A program made the position numbers and the translations under genes. Under the pieces are notes generated by a model that saw only the letters and a program-made list of their open reading frames with translations, ran no database searches and had not been told where the DNA came from. A DNA stretch of 64,000 bases, taken from Amorphophallus konjac. Its lineage: Eukaryota > Streptophyta > Magnoliopsida > Alismatales > Araceae. The DNA is taken from contig CM040127.1 of NCBI GenBank assembly GCA_022559845.1, positions 29,536,708 through 29,600,707 of the forward strand. Direction: 5' to 3'. Below, in pieces: positions 34,913 to 46,148 of the stretch. The first letter of the stretch is position 1, and each line of letters opens with the position of its first letter.

Positions 34913-35480
34913 CGAGGCCGCGGCGAGTCACTTCCCCAATGGCCGTTTAAATTTCTGTTTCCTATATTCTCTTTATATTTTGTTAAATTCTGCTTATATC
35001 ATCGAGGCCGCGGCGAGTCACTTCCCCAATGGCCGTTTAAATTTTCGTTCCTATATTCTTTCTATATTATATTATATTTTGCTCATATCATCGAGGCCGC
35101 GGCGAGTCACTTCCCCAATGGCCGTTTAAATTTCCGTTCCTATATTCTTTCTATATTATATTATATTCTGCTCATATCATCGAGGCCGCGGCGAGTCACT
35201 TCCCCAATGGCCGTTTAAATTTCCGTTCTTATATTCTCTCTATAATCTGTTATATTCTGCTCATATCATCGAGGCCGCGGCGAGTCACTTCCCCAATGGC
35301 CGTTTAAATCTCTGTTCTTATATTCTCTTTTATATTCTGCTATATTCTGCTCATATTCTCGAGGCCGCGGCGAGTCACTTCCCCAATGGCCGTTTCAATT
35401 CTTGTTATTTAATTTCTGCACCATTCCCGTCCCCCCGAGGCCGCGGCGAGTCACTTCCCGCTATGGCCGTTTGAACCCCA
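34913..35480. repeat. ~89-bp tandem repeat in R/U5, seven units
   Basis: CGAGGCCGCGGCGAGTCAC starts at 34913, 35003, 35092, 35181, 35270, 35360 and 35436 (spacing 90, 89, 89, 89, 90, 76). It lies downstream of the TATA box, so it is in the transcribed part. It also occurs in the 3' LTR at about 59590-60155. Confidence 0.95.
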
Positions 35481-35666
35481 TATCTTGCCATATTATACTT
35501 GTCCCGCTCGCCCCACCGGAGTAATCTCCCGTGGTGGCCCCTTCTCTCTTCTCTATCATTTCTGTGTTGCAGCAAACAGCAAAACAAACAAAAAAGAAGA
35601 GCCCGCGCGCTCTCCGCATCCTCTTCCTCGCACCATCGAACTCCGAACCGCGTGACGTCGCTCACA

Positions 35667-36264
35667 GATTGGCGATCACGGTGGGACGTCTACTGCTTCC
35701 TCTCGGCTACCCTTGCAAGTTCGGCACCACCCGTGCCTCTCCACCTTGGCGCCCACGCGCGCCCCCGTTGTGCTCACGGCAGCACCGTCTGTTCTGATTG
35801 GTTCTTTGTTTATTACATGTTTGTTATTTCTGTTATTTTCCCACTCCATATATCTGTCAGCATTCCATTGCATACATCCATTCCTCTTTTCTATCCTTTT
35901 TTTTTATTTTTTTTGAGGATCACCCTTTCCCGGTGAAGGAAGGACTCTCCGTTTGGGAATTCCTCTCAACGGACTAGAATCTCCTACACTGGGACCTCCG
36001 TAAGTCCCCGACATCGAAGAATCTCCTCTTCGTTCACTGGGCTGGTTGTACCATTGAAGTTCCCCGAAGTTAGTCATTTCATTCGTGGTGAGACGAGAGA
36101 CCCTAGCTGACACGACGGTGAAACAAAAATAAACTAGGGTCCCTATCTTGTGTGAACTTCGGATCTCGCTAAAAACACACAAAAAAATCATTAAAATCAA
36201 AACAAAAAAAAGGGCGTAAAGGCATCCACTTGTTTGATAATCTCTGCTACCTACTTGCTAGTGT
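35667..36264 (+). other. leader between PBS and gag
   Basis: No gene. It contains T-rich runs and the segment GGGACCTCCGTAAGTCCCCG, and its right half is a diverged relative of 50480-50760 in the nested element. Classical Ogre has an extra ORF here; this one does not. Confidence 0.7.
35669..35687 (+). other. primer binding site
   Basis: TTGGCGATCACGGTGGGAC two bases after the LTR end. It starts with TGG as expected for a tRNA 3' CCA. Ogre elements generally use tRNA-Arg; I have not identified the exact tRNA. The same 19 bases occur at 49693. Confidence 0.8.
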
Positions 36265-39200
36265 ATGTTTTTGCGTTCTGGGAGAACTGTGAGCATGTCT
36301 CACGAGTCTTCTGAGGAGAACCACCCTAGCCGTGGTTTGACAGCCGACCCGCGAGTCTATGCTATGGACTCGGGTCCTTCTCATGACCCCCCGCATGAGG
36401 TGCAGGTTATTGCCGGGGACACGTCCCCGCCACAGGATATCACTTCCTTACTGGGCGTCCTCGCCAACACGGAGCTTACCTCTGAACAGCTCCGGGCCTT
36501 CCAGGCCATTCTAAAGGGGAAATCTGTTTCCCCCACGCCCCAGGAGTCAACTCCGGCTATCGCACCTCTCCACGAGTCCGTGCAGGCCATTCCATCTCCT
36601 TCATTGGCGCAAGCCATCCAGTCTCCCTCGCTTCAAGGACAAGCGAGCCAACAACCTCCCTCATTCCAATTCCCGTCACAATCTCAAACTCCTGGTGTTC
36701 CTCACACACCGTTTCAGCCAGGGCCAACTGTCGGTGGTCCGACAGTTCCCTCTCATTCCGGGTTCCCCCCTCAAGTCTCCGGGAGACAGTTTCTCCCCCA
36801 ATGGCAAGTGCCACCTTCACCCCCAGAGGAGCTCGCCCAATCGCTCCTCAATAGGTTCAATCGCATGGACAAGCAGTTTCAAAATCTGAGAAGAATGGTG
36901 GACGTGAAAGCCACCCCGGAGGTTGCTTTGCCAATCCTCCCCGTCATTCATCTCCCTCCCTCCGAAATGCCCACGTACCGCAGATACAATGGTACCGGCA
37001 ACCCCTTCATTCACCTCAAGGACTTCATGTATGAGTCCTCTTATTGGCAAAATGATCAGAGGTCCCTGGCATACCTCTTTCGGAGATCATTGGATGGTCC
37101 CGCGCTTGAGTGGTTCTATTCTCTGGGGCCCCGCGAGGCCGAGAATTTTGAAATAGTCCAGAGAAGGTTCTTGCAGAAATATAGGGATAGGGTCGGTCCC
37201 TCACTCTCCATTACCGACCTAGTGGCCGAAAAGATGAAACCCGACGAAGATTTTGTCCGATATGCTGATAGATGGAGGTCTCTGGCGGAAAGAATAAGGG
37301 ATACCCTCTCCGAGCCCGAACAAGTGAAAATGATTGTGTCTAATGCAACCCCGCAGTTCAGATACGTCCTCGCCATGAATAAACTTACTACAATGGAGGA
37401 ACTCTATGAAAGGGCCCGATACATCCAAACCCAGCTAAAAGACTCCCCCATCATGAACATGTTTGAGTCGCCGAAGCCCAAAGTGGTCAGAAAGACAGGC
37501 GCTGGTGTCCCGGGCGGAGCCACAGAAGGGGTCGTGACAAATGAGCAAGTCAGTGCGGTCAACAATGCCAACTATGCAGTCAACCCAAGGCCTCAACAAA
37601 TGCCCCGACTACCCCTTCAATCAGGTCCTTTCCCTCTCCGTCCTCCACCCCAAAATAATCTACCCCAGGATAACATGCCTCCATTACGCCAACCCCAACA
37701 ACAACAACCACAACCTCAGCAACAACAACCACCGCTTCAGTACAACCAAGTTCCACCCCCGGGGAACTATGGTCCCCAACAGCAACAAAGGAGGCCGCTC
37801 GGTCCTAAGAGAGTCTACTATCCACCATTGCCAGAAACCTTAGCAGATATTTGTAATGCCCTCATGGCATCAAACCAACTCGCCCTACCCAGAGAAAGGC
37901 CCGCCTGGCCCCCCAATGTTGATACCTCCAAATACTGCGTCTACCACAGGCAGCAGGGACACACAGTGGATTACTGCTTCCATTTCAAAGATTACATCCA
38001 TGATATGAATGATGAACATCAAATAGATTGGGATGAGATGAGACGGTACGTCGCGGCTCTCAAGGCTAGGAGACCTCCTCAGAGGCCACAGCAGCAGTTA
38101 CAACAGCAGCAGCAGCAGCAACCACCACAACAACAACAGCCTCAGCAGGCCCCACAACAACAGCCCGACATGGGCATAATCCAGAATCCACTACCGGAGC
38201 ACCAACAGCCCAATCATCAGGTTAACCCCATCTCCTCCTTCCCGGAAGTCGGGAGAGAGCAGGTGTGGCACCAGGAAAGTACCTCCATTCTTTCTACCTC
38301 CAACCCTATCGTCATGCACCCCCCTCACCTTGCCCGGGTAGCACCTCTCTCTCATCAACCCGCATCGGTATCGCCTTCACCATTTCCACTACCATTACGC
38401 CCTCTCATCCGCACCCCGACCTCCTATCAACCGACACTTTCTACTACGCCTTCACACCCTCTCACCTTCTCCCACTCCCCCACTTTACCATCCACCTCTA
38501 CCACATTTACCCCTACGCCTTCTAAACCCCTTATCATCCGTCCACCATACATAACCCCGTCTTTCTCCCCCACATCACCACTAATGCCTTCAAAACCACT
38601 CATCAACCACCATCCACCTCAAAACCATCACCCGTTTCAAACCTTACCCACTTCCACCTTACCTCCACCTCCACCTTCCAAACCCCTTATCCTTCATAAT
38701 CCGCGCGATATCCCCTCTACCTCCGCCATGCCTCTACCTAACAAACCCCTCATCAGAATCCCTGCTCCCGTCATCACCCCTGCTTCATCAACCATTCCTC
38801 CACTACTACCCCTCAAACCCCTGTTAAAACCCACTGCTACCCCCACAGAGGTACAAAAGCCGCAAGCAATGGTGCTCCGGAGTGGAAGGATTTTCCACAG
38901 GGTTTTCCCCCACAACAGTCAGAATCCCGAGCAATCTCAGCCAGAGAAGGATGATACAGAACAACCAGAAAGAGCTATCCCTGGAACACAGTATGATCTA
39001 CTGAAACACTTGGACAAGACGCCTGCCCGGATCTTCATCCTAGAGCTACTTCAAAGATCCACATCTCACCAGGCGGCCTTGATGGAATATCTTCAAAGGG
39101 TCATGGTTAATGAAGACCTCCCCGTGGAGAAGATTTCGACCGTCCTGACCCCAACAGACACACAACCAGCCATCATGTTTCACAACTACGAGCTCGCTCC

Positions 39201-40533
39201 CAAGGAAGCTCGGAAATATGCATTGTGCATTTCAATAAAAATTAATGGGGTATCCATAAACCCGTGTCTTGTGGACACGGGTGCGTCCATAAATGTGATC
39301 TCCATGAGCACTCTTCAGTTGTGTGGGGTCAACGAGGAACAAATAAGACCTTCCTCGATCACGGTCACGGCTTATGACAATAGCAAAAGGCCGCCGCAGG
39401 GGATGATTATTCTGAAGGCAGAACTAGGCCCCATGTCAATTCCCACGGAATTCCATGTCCTCGACATGGACCCCACATTCAAGGCTATACTGGGTCGTCC
39501 TTACATTGAAGCCATGGACGCTGTGCCTTCCACTAACCATCAGTGCCTGAAGTTTCCTTACAACGGGAGAATTATTAAAGTGGTCAGTACACCTGTCCTT
39601 CACACAGTGGTTGCTATCAACACCTCTCTGCCCTCTGTTTGGCCGTCTCATCGGCCCATATTGTCATTGCTGGACGTGCGTGATCCATCTCGCATGCCAC
39701 TAGCACCAAAAGAGCCGGTCAGGGCAATCACAACATCGTGTCTCCCTTTTCACTCCAAAGGTTGGGAGATTATGAGGAACATCGGCTATCAACAAGGAAA
39801 AGGGCTGGGCGCACAGTTACAGGGAATGCTCAAACCGCCAAAGGAAATTAGGCCGAACCGCAGGTTTGGCCTAGGCTTCAAAGGACCATTCAAGGCGGAT
39901 TGGAAGCCCCTCACGTGGACTCTATCAAACCACTTCAACAGAGGGCCCGTTGTTCAGATGGGAGATCACCCACGAGAAGCAGATGGAGGATCACATGCTG
40001 TATATTTGGCTGAAAAATGTCCGAGGATCACCAAAAGAGGCAAGATCAAAGATCCGGAATGCGAGTGGGACAAATGGTTCGACATGTGGGACATTTCCGT
40101 TGCACTGGAAAGGATGTTCTCGTCTCCACCGCTTGAAGGACCACCATTGATCTCCAAAATACCAGAGAATATTACCACTCTTGCCAAAGTTCCAAACTAT
40201 CCTCGTCCTCGCCAGAAGGACTCTGTCATCGACGGATCTTCATCCGTCCTCAACATTGCCGTCGACGGCTCATTAGCCGCCATCCTCTCCATCCACTCGT
40301 CTCAGCCTTTGCTGATATCTTCTTCCTGGGCCAGACAATTGTCTGATGATCTTCCCAGGTCCCCTTCTTTGCTTACATACCTATGCGGGCTTTTCAACCC
40401 GCGCCAGGTCTTCAACCATGATCTGCTCTACGAGCCCCACAATCCTCTAGCCATAACCACTTTCCTCTCTCCTCCAATCTCTTTTCACTGCTTTGTCATT
40501 AAAAATGAAAACGAAAAAAAACGTCAATTTTAA
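36265..40533 (+). CDS. Gag-protease polyprotein (Tat lineage), intact
   Basis: A 1,422-residue open frame from an ATG. Order: N-terminal MFLRSGRT, a Pro/Ser-rich region, the retrotransposon gag region (about residues 215-400, with SYWQNDQRSLAYLF and ALEWFYSLGPREA), a Gln/Pro-rich low-complexity stretch (about 450-520), a C-H-H-C zinc knuckle from C558 (YCVYHRQQGHTVDYC), a second Gln-rich tract (about 610-640), a very Pro-rich linker, and a second LRSGR motif at 869. The aspartic protease has D-T-G-A at 1004 (LVDTGASINVIS) and ILGRPYI, then a G-patch at about 1166-1210 (GYQQGKGLGAQLQG). Gag would form particles and bind RNA; the protease would mature it. It is in a different frame from pol. 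Intact and long for the family because of the linkers. Confidence 0.93.
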   Translation: MFLRSGRTVSMSHESSEENHPSRGLTADPRVYAMDSGPSHDPPHEVQVIAGDTSPPQDITSLLGVLANTELTSEQLRAFQAILKGKSVSPTPQESTPAIAPLHESVQAIPSPSLAQAIQSPSLQGQASQQPPSFQFPSQSQTPGVPHTPFQPGPTVGGPTVPSHSGFPPQVSGRQFLPQWQVPPSPPEELAQSLLNRFNRMDKQFQNLRRMVDVKATPEVALPILPVIHLPPSEMPTYRRYNGTGNPFIHLKDFMYESSYWQNDQRSLAYLFRRSLDGPALEWFYSLGPREAENFEIVQRRFLQKYRDRVGPSLSITDLVAEKMKPDEDFVRYADRWRSLAERIRDTLSEPEQVKMIVSNATPQFRYVLAMNKLTTMEELYERARYIQTQLKDSPIMNMFESPKPKVVRKTGAGVPGGATEGVVTNEQVSAVNNANYAVNPRPQQMPRLPLQSGPFPLRPPPQNNLPQDNMPPLRQPQQQQPQPQQQQPPLQYNQVPPPGNYGPQQQQRRPLGPKRVYYPPLPETLADICNALMASNQLALPRERPAWPPNVDTSKYCVYHRQQGHTVDYCFHFKDYIHDMNDEHQIDWDEMRRYVAALKARRPPQRPQQQLQQQQQQQPPQQQQPQQAPQQQPDMGIIQNPLPEHQQPNHQVNPISSFPEVGREQVWHQESTSILSTSNPIVMHPPHLARVAPLSHQPASVSPSPFPLPLRPLIRTPTSYQPTLSTTPSHPLTFSHSPTLPSTSTTFTPTPSKPLIIRPPYITPSFSPTSPLMPSKPLINHHPPQNHHPFQTLPTSTLPPPPPSKPLILHNPRDIPSTSAMPLPNKPLIRIPAPVITPASSTIPPLLPLKPLLKPTATPTEVQKPQAMVLRSGRIFHRVFPHNSQNPEQSQPEKDDTEQPERAIPGTQYDLLKHLDKTPARIFILELLQRSTSHQAALMEYLQRVMVNEDLPVEKISTVLTPTDTQPAIMFHNYELAPKEARKYALCISIKINGVSINPCLVDTGASINVISMSTLQLCGVNEEQIRPSSITVTAYDNSKRPPQGMIILKAELGPMSIPTEFHVLDMDPTFKAILGRPYIEAMDAVPSTNHQCLKFPYNGRIIKVVSTPVLHTVVAINTSLPSVWPSHRPILSLLDVRDPSRMPLAPKEPVRAITTSCLPFHSKGWEIMRNIGYQQGKGLGAQLQGMLKPPKEIRPNRRFGLGFKGPFKADWKPLTWTLSNHFNRGPVVQMGDHPREADGGSHAVYLAEKCPRITKRGKIKDPECEWDKWFDMWDISVALERMFSSPPLEGPPLISKIPENITTLAKVPNYPRPRQKDSVIDGSSSVLNIAVDGSLAAILSIHSSQPLLISSSWARQLSDDLPRSPSLLTYLCGLFNPRQVFNHDLLYEPHNPLAITTFLSPPISFHCFVIKNENEKKRQF

Positions 40534-40798
40534 AACTCTCCAACAACACATCTTCGTTGAGGAAACCTCCTACATCTCCCACGGGTGCGTACCGCCTTGC
40601 GGACCACCCGTCCAAGGTCCGATGAGCGACCTTTTCTACCCCTCCTCTGAGGGGTCTTCTCCTGTACATTCTACACCATCCTCCTCATCTTCCTCTTCGT
40701 CTGTAAATATTGTCAGTCAATCTAGGAATCATAGGCCAAGGGAAGTACCTAGGAAGAAATCCAAGGGTAGGTAGATCCCTCGTCGATTCCTTCTGGAT
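40534..40798 (+). other. gag-pro to pol junction
   Basis: The pol frame is already open from about 40493, overlapping the end of gag-pro by about 40 bases, but an in-frame TAG lies at 40772-40774, just before the RT reading. Ogre-type elements splice an intron between protease and RT, so this may be intronic. A stop readthrough or a mutation are alternatives. The donor and acceptor are not certain from sequence alone. Confidence 0.5.
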
Positions 40799-43291
40799 TT
40801 GGCCGCCAGGTGTCAGGCCCTTCTTGCCATCCCCCAGTTGTTAGAAAACCCCATCCAGCTACCCGAAATAGAATGCGAGGGCGACTGTGCATCTGGTGAA
40901 GGGTATGGAGTCTACGAGCTCACGAATGAAGAATGCCCCACTGAAGATGAGGGTGAAGAATATGAGGATGCGGCGGGCGCATACGCTAGCGGAATAAGTA
41001 GATTCGACGAGCCGTCAACCGCCGTAGAAGAATCCACCAAAGAAGTCAACTTGGGGACTGAGGAAGACCCTAGGATCATCCTCATAAGTGACAACCTACC
41101 ACCCTCTGAAGAAGAGGCATTAATTGAGGTCCTCAAGGAATATAAGGACACGTTTGCATGGAGCTACAAGGATATGCCGGGTTTGGATTCAACCTTGGTC
41201 GAACACCGTTTAACCCTAAAACCAGGGTCCATCTCGGTAAAACAAAGGTTAAGGCGTTTCCACCCTCAGATGGCTTTGAAAATGAAAGAAGAGGTCGATA
41301 AGCTCCACAAAGCTAGGTTCATTAGAGTCGTTCTTTATCCTCAATGGGTGGCGAACATTGTCCCGGTCATGAAGAAAGATGGGAAAGTCAGGATTTGCAT
41401 TGACTTCCGGGACCTTAACCGCGCGTGTCCAAAGGATGATTTTCCCTTACCTCACATTGATGTGTTGATTGATAACACGGCAGGTTACGAAACCCTCTCT
41501 TTCATGGATGGATTTTCAGGATACAATCAAATTCGTTTGGCAGAAGAGGATCAGGAAAAGACGTCATTCACTACCCCTTGGGGAACATATTGTTACGTGG
41601 TCATGCCGTTTGGGTTAAAGAATGCTGGAGCTACTTACCAAAGAGCGATGATGGCCATATTTCATGACATGATGCACATATATTTGGAAGTGTATGTGGA
41701 TGACTTATTGGTGAAATCAAGGACCAGGATGGAACATCCAGAAGTTTTGGCTAAGGTCTTGCAAAGGTCAAGAGAATTCCAATTAAAAATGAACCCGAAA
41801 AAGTGTGTGTTTGGTGTGTCGTCAGGTAAATTGTTGGGGTTCATTGTGAGTAAAAGAGGGATCGAGATAGATCCCGACAAAGCCAAGGCTATCAGGGATA
41901 TGCCGCCTCCCAAGAATTTGAGGGAAGTCCGAGGTTTAATCGGCAGGCTGCAGTTTATTCGTCGGTTTGTGTCTCAACATTCACAAAGGTGTAGACCTCT
42001 CTACGAGTTGACCAAGCCAGGAGTAGAATTCCACTGGAATTCTAAATGTCAGAAAGCTTTTGAAGGGTTGAAGGAATATCTGGCTAGTCCACCCGTTCTC
42101 ATTCCACCTAAACCAGAAAAACCGCTGATCCTTTACATCTCAGTCTTGGATGACTCCGTGGGAGCCGTCCTCGCACAAGCTGATGAAGAAGGCAAGGAAC
42201 GGGCAACCTATTACTTGTCCAAACTTCTCAATCCCTGTGAGCAGAAGTACACCGGCATGGAAAAAACCTGTGCTGCCCTCGTTTGGGTAGTGCAGAAATT
42301 GAAGCACTACTTCTTGGCTCACGAAGTCCACTTGATTGCTCGAATGAATCCTATCAAATTCCTTCTGGAGAAAGCCGTCCTTACGGATAGGCTAGCACGC
42401 TGGCAAAGTTTTCTCTCTCAGTTCGACATCACCTACATCCAGCAAAAGGCGATTAAAGGTTATGCCATAGCCGAGCATCTCGCTCACCATCCTCTTCCCA
42501 AGTTCGATCCCGTCCAATCAGAGTTTCCAGATGAGGAACTAATGTCCATCAACCAATCAGATGAGCCAATGTGGACACTATATTTTGATGGAGCTCTGAA
42601 TTCTCAAGGGAGAGGAATCGGCGTCGCCCTCCTGTCGCCTGAAGGTCTCACATTCCCGTTGGCATACCAGCTCAAATTTCCAGTCACCAACAATATAGCT
42701 GAATATGAGGCTCTTCTAGCTGGCCTAGAACTCGCCCATTCTTTTCGTATCACTGAGTTGCGAGTCGTAGGTGATAGTCAACTCATCCTTCGCCAGGTGC
42801 TCACTAAGTATCGCACTCGCGATCCCAAACTCAAGCCATACCAAGAACTCACTGCTGCCTTTGCCAAACTGTTCACAAAACTTATCTTTGTTCATATCCC
42901 TCGTCATCAGAATATTCTCGCCGATGCCCTCGCCTCATTGGCATCATCCATAAGGTTCCCTCTAGGAAGATGGTTTAAGTCCATTTCCATCTACAAACTT
43001 CACGCCCCTGCAATCGATGATGCTTCCTACGTAAACATCAAAGACAGGATAGCAAGGAAGATCCTGCAGGAAGATATCCTTGAAAAGAGGGAGATCATGT
43101 TGGCAGAGGCCGAAGAAGAACTGGCTGATGAAGAGAAACCATGGTTCTATGAAATTGTCAAATATTGCCAAAATCAGTCTTATCCTGAAGGGGCCACCAC
43201 AGAGGACAAGAAAGCCATAAGAAGGGTGGCTCAGAAATATACATTGGTTAGAGGTCTACTCTATAGAGGAGCCTTAGTGGTATTCTGTTAA
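40775..43291 (+). pseudogene. pol, N-terminal part: RT, RNase H and archaeal-type RNase H, frameshifted at the end
   Basis: Residues are counted from 40799. RT spans about 150-330 with FMDGFSGYNQIRLA and catalytic YVDD at 299-302, the tether, then RNase H (LDDSVGAVLAQA; YTGMEKTCAALVW). A second, archaeal-type RNase H (from FDGA, D597; NNIAEYEALLAGL; VVGDSQLI) marks the Tat lineage. It makes cDNA from element RNA and removes the RNA strand. The frame runs into TAA at 43289; integrase continues in another frame from about 43282, so a single-base indel at about 43271-43282 splits pol. Otherwise well preserved, consistent with recent damage or an assembly error. Confidence 0.9.
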
Positions 43292-44400
43292 GATGTCTTG
43301 ATGACGATGAGGTTTGGAAATGTGTAGAAGAGACGCACTCGGGTGTGTGCGGTGGCCACGTGAATAGTCAGATGCTCGCCAAGAAGATCATTCGTCAAGG
43401 CTTTTATTGGCCCACCATGGAAGAAGATTGTGCTGTCTACGTCCGTAGGTGTGTCAAGTGTCAACTTCACGCCGATAAAATCCATTCACCATCTTCCTCA
43501 CTTCATCCAATATCCTCCCCATGGCCTTTCTCCATGTGGGCATTCGACATCATTGGTCCCTTAGGTGATCCCAATTCCCTCACCAAGCAGAAATCTTTCA
43601 TCCTTACTGCGACGGAATACTTCACCAAATGGGCCGAAGCCGAAGCTTACACGGAAATCAAGGCATCAACAGTCTGCAAGTTCATCATGAAGAACATCCT
43701 CGCCAGATTCGGCGTCCCAAGCACGATCGTCACCGACAATGGGCCACAATTCATTTCTCAGGACCTACAGGACCTCTGCAAAAGGTACGCAATTGCATTG
43801 CATCATTCATCGCCTTATTACCCACAAGGTAACGGCCAAGCGGAGGCCACCAATAAAACATTGCTCAAAATCATCAAAAAAACCTGCGAGTCTAGTAAGT
43901 TTTCAGACTGGCCAGAAAAGCTTATCGAAGCCCTATGGGCCTATCGCACTTCAATCCGTACCCCCACCGGGCAGACTCCATTTGCCCTCACTTATGGTAT
44001 GGAAGCGGTAGTCCCGTACGAGACTCTGATCCCTTCTCTCAGGGTACAATTGGACGAGGAATTTCCCCTCGACGATCGTCGTAATTCACTCCTCGCCCAG
44101 TTGGAACTCTTGGATGAGAAGCGGCTGGCCGCCGCCGAACACGCGCGTGTGTATCAAAATAGACTCGCTCGCTTTTACCAAAAGAAAGTCGTTGAGAGAA
44201 AATTCAAAGTCGGTGAGATGGTCGTAAAAAGAATTTTTGTCAAACCTGGAGGGCCGCGTTCTAAGCTCCAACCCAATTGGGAAGGACCATTTGTAATTCA
44301 AGCCGTGCACCCTGGCAACGCCTACAAGCTAGTCAACGCCGAAGGGACTGAGTTATCCCACCCTTGGAATGGGCTTTATCTTAAGAAATACTACCCTTAG
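43282..44400 (+). CDS. pol, C-terminal part: integrase
   Basis: Open frame without its own ATG, continuing pol after the frameshift. HHCC zinc-binding region (THSGVCGGH; CVKCQ), core domain with D (codon 43546, AFDIIGPL), D (43735, TDNGPQF) and E (43843, NGQAEATN), giving D-D-35-E spacing, and a C-terminal region with GPF and a final HPWNGLYLKKYYP. It inserts the cDNA and makes the 5-base duplication seen at the element ends. All catalytic residues are present. The end at 44400 is followed by 1.75 kb without genes before antisense gene A. Confidence 0.9.
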   Translation: MLLRCLDDDEVWKCVEETHSGVCGGHVNSQMLAKKIIRQGFYWPTMEEDCAVYVRRCVKCQLHADKIHSPSSSLHPISSPWPFSMWAFDIIGPLGDPNSLTKQKSFILTATEYFTKWAEAEAYTEIKASTVCKFIMKNILARFGVPSTIVTDNGPQFISQDLQDLCKRYAIALHHSSPYYPQGNGQAEATNKTLLKIIKKTCESSKFSDWPEKLIEALWAYRTSIRTPTGQTPFALTYGMEAVVPYETLIPSLRVQLDEEFPLDDRRNSLLAQLELLDEKRLAAAEHARVYQNRLARFYQKKVVERKFKVGEMVVKRIFVKPGGPRSKLQPNWEGPFVIQAVHPGNAYKLVNAEGTELSHPWNGLYLKKYYP

Positions 44401-46148
44401 CACGAAAAAAAAAAACATCAAAAACAAGGAAATATTGAAAACCACTAAAAATATGGAAAATTCAAAATGCCGATGCCTGGCAGGCACCATGTAGTTAAGT
44501 CCCTGCATCTAACCTTCATGTTAGGATAGGGCCCATTAAGGCTTGGTAGGCACCGAGTCTTGATTTGCCAGAACCGTGGAGATCCCTGTCCGGCCACGTC
44601 GGCCTATGCTCGCTCGAAGGAAGCTAACATGTGCTCACTTATGTATTTTATTCAAAAAAATCGGTAGCATCACCTACGGTAGGGCCACACCTAGAAGATC
44701 TCCGGAAGCTGTAATCTTTATTCTTTTCTCTTCGACCAAATGAGACAGTCGGCGCCCTTAAAACGCTGAGCATGAGAAACCGAAACTCAAATCCCAAAGG
44801 CAAGAGTAGGACCCATTTCCTCGAGCATCGATCAGAGCACGAGAAGAGGGCAGTGTCCCCGCAGGCATACGAAGAGGGAGCCCACCAACGTCAAACGACT
44901 ATATCTCCCTCACAGAAAGAAATACAAAATCAAAATCAAGAGAAAAGTCTGGTCGTGACCGTGCCTGGTACGATAAACGGAACCCCTCAAAGCAAAAGTC
45001 TGAATCCACAAAGGGGGGCCGTGGAATGTAAATGCTTGAGATTTGGTCCGAAGTTGTCCGAAGGGAAAGAGTTAATGGGCCCTTATTCGCTCGCCGGGTT
45101 AACGGCTTTGCCGGTCCTCTCAGGAGGTTTATCCCCTACGCTCTTCCTTCTCCCTCTAAAGATGAAGGTTCGATGGAGTTTCTGAAAGGTGAAAATTGCC
45201 CAGGGTCTGCAACCTTATTTTAATATACACATTTTGGTTGCCTACTTTGAAAAGCAAAAGCTATCGCTGCGAAGGAGTCTCTGTGTTTCTGGCTGGTCAA
45301 GACCCCTGTTTACCACCTTGATGTCTTCTTGTTTAACCTCGGGCTTAGGCCAATGCAAGCGCGTCACCTATGGGTGCGACGGCGTCTGATTCCGGGTCAG
45401 CGTCGCGCGGTTGGTCGTTAGGGTTCCAGGGTGTTCCATCATATACCATCTAGAGTTGTGAGGAAACAGACCCGGGTCGGGCAAATCATCTACCTCAAAC
45501 ACCTTTTGGGTGAATCCCTGTGGTCGGAAGCAACTGGGAGCCTAAGCATGGCATGACGGTATTGTCATCAGGGTAAGTCTTAGCCGGCAGGATCGTCATT
45601 CGAGGGGTCTAGAGGCCCAAATCAACCTAGATGTGCACTTAAGATACCTGGGAGGATAGTAAGAAACCCCTGTCTCACGTAGGTTAGGTGCCATTTGGGT
45701 GCTTGCCGGGCGTTAGCAATAAAAAAATTGAAATGATAAAAGCACAAAAAAAATGGAAAAGAGAAATGTACATATTTGCAAACAAAAAAAAATCTTTTTA
45801 TGATGAAACAAAAAAAATATTAAATATATAAAAAAAAGAAAACAAATCAATTTTGCATGATTACATTTGCGTGCAGCATCTCACTTTTTAATATCGCTTG
45901 CATTCGTGTGCTTGCCTGTCGCATTTATCATCACCGCATCTTTCCCTTGCCTTCGTTAAATAAAGGCTTGGCCCCTTGACCAGTTATCAAGGACAGTCAC
46001 AGTGACCATTTACTTATTGAGCAAGGGGCCAAGTCAGAACAGAAATTCTGATTTGTTTGTTTCAGTGATGTATGCAGGCAACAGAAGCATAGGTGAAAAA
46101 CAAACAAACCGGACCTTGTACTTTATTCCAAAAACCAAAAAAATTACA
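44401..46148. other. non-coding stretch between pol and antisense gene A
   Basis: No gene is supported on either strand. A-rich at 44401-44460 and 45720-45850, with GCAGGCACC-type and CGGGTT-type short sequences. It probably holds the 3' ends of convergent transcripts from pol (+) and gene A (-). Confidence 0.6.

Larger units (their letters stand above)
33257..35666 (+). mobile_element. 5' LTR of the Tat/Ogre-like element
   Basis: TGTAGACACG...GACGTCGCTCACA, 2,410 bases, the same length as the 3' copy. U3 holds eight palindromes (33516-34260), the TATA is at 34272, and seven ~89-bp repeats follow. Short frames shared by both LTRs (for example 34385-34741) lack any recognisable domain. Confidence 0.95.

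Noticed and set aside
44772..45185. 137-codon frame after integrase
   Set aside because: No recognisable domain, in a non-coding linker; not supported as a gene.
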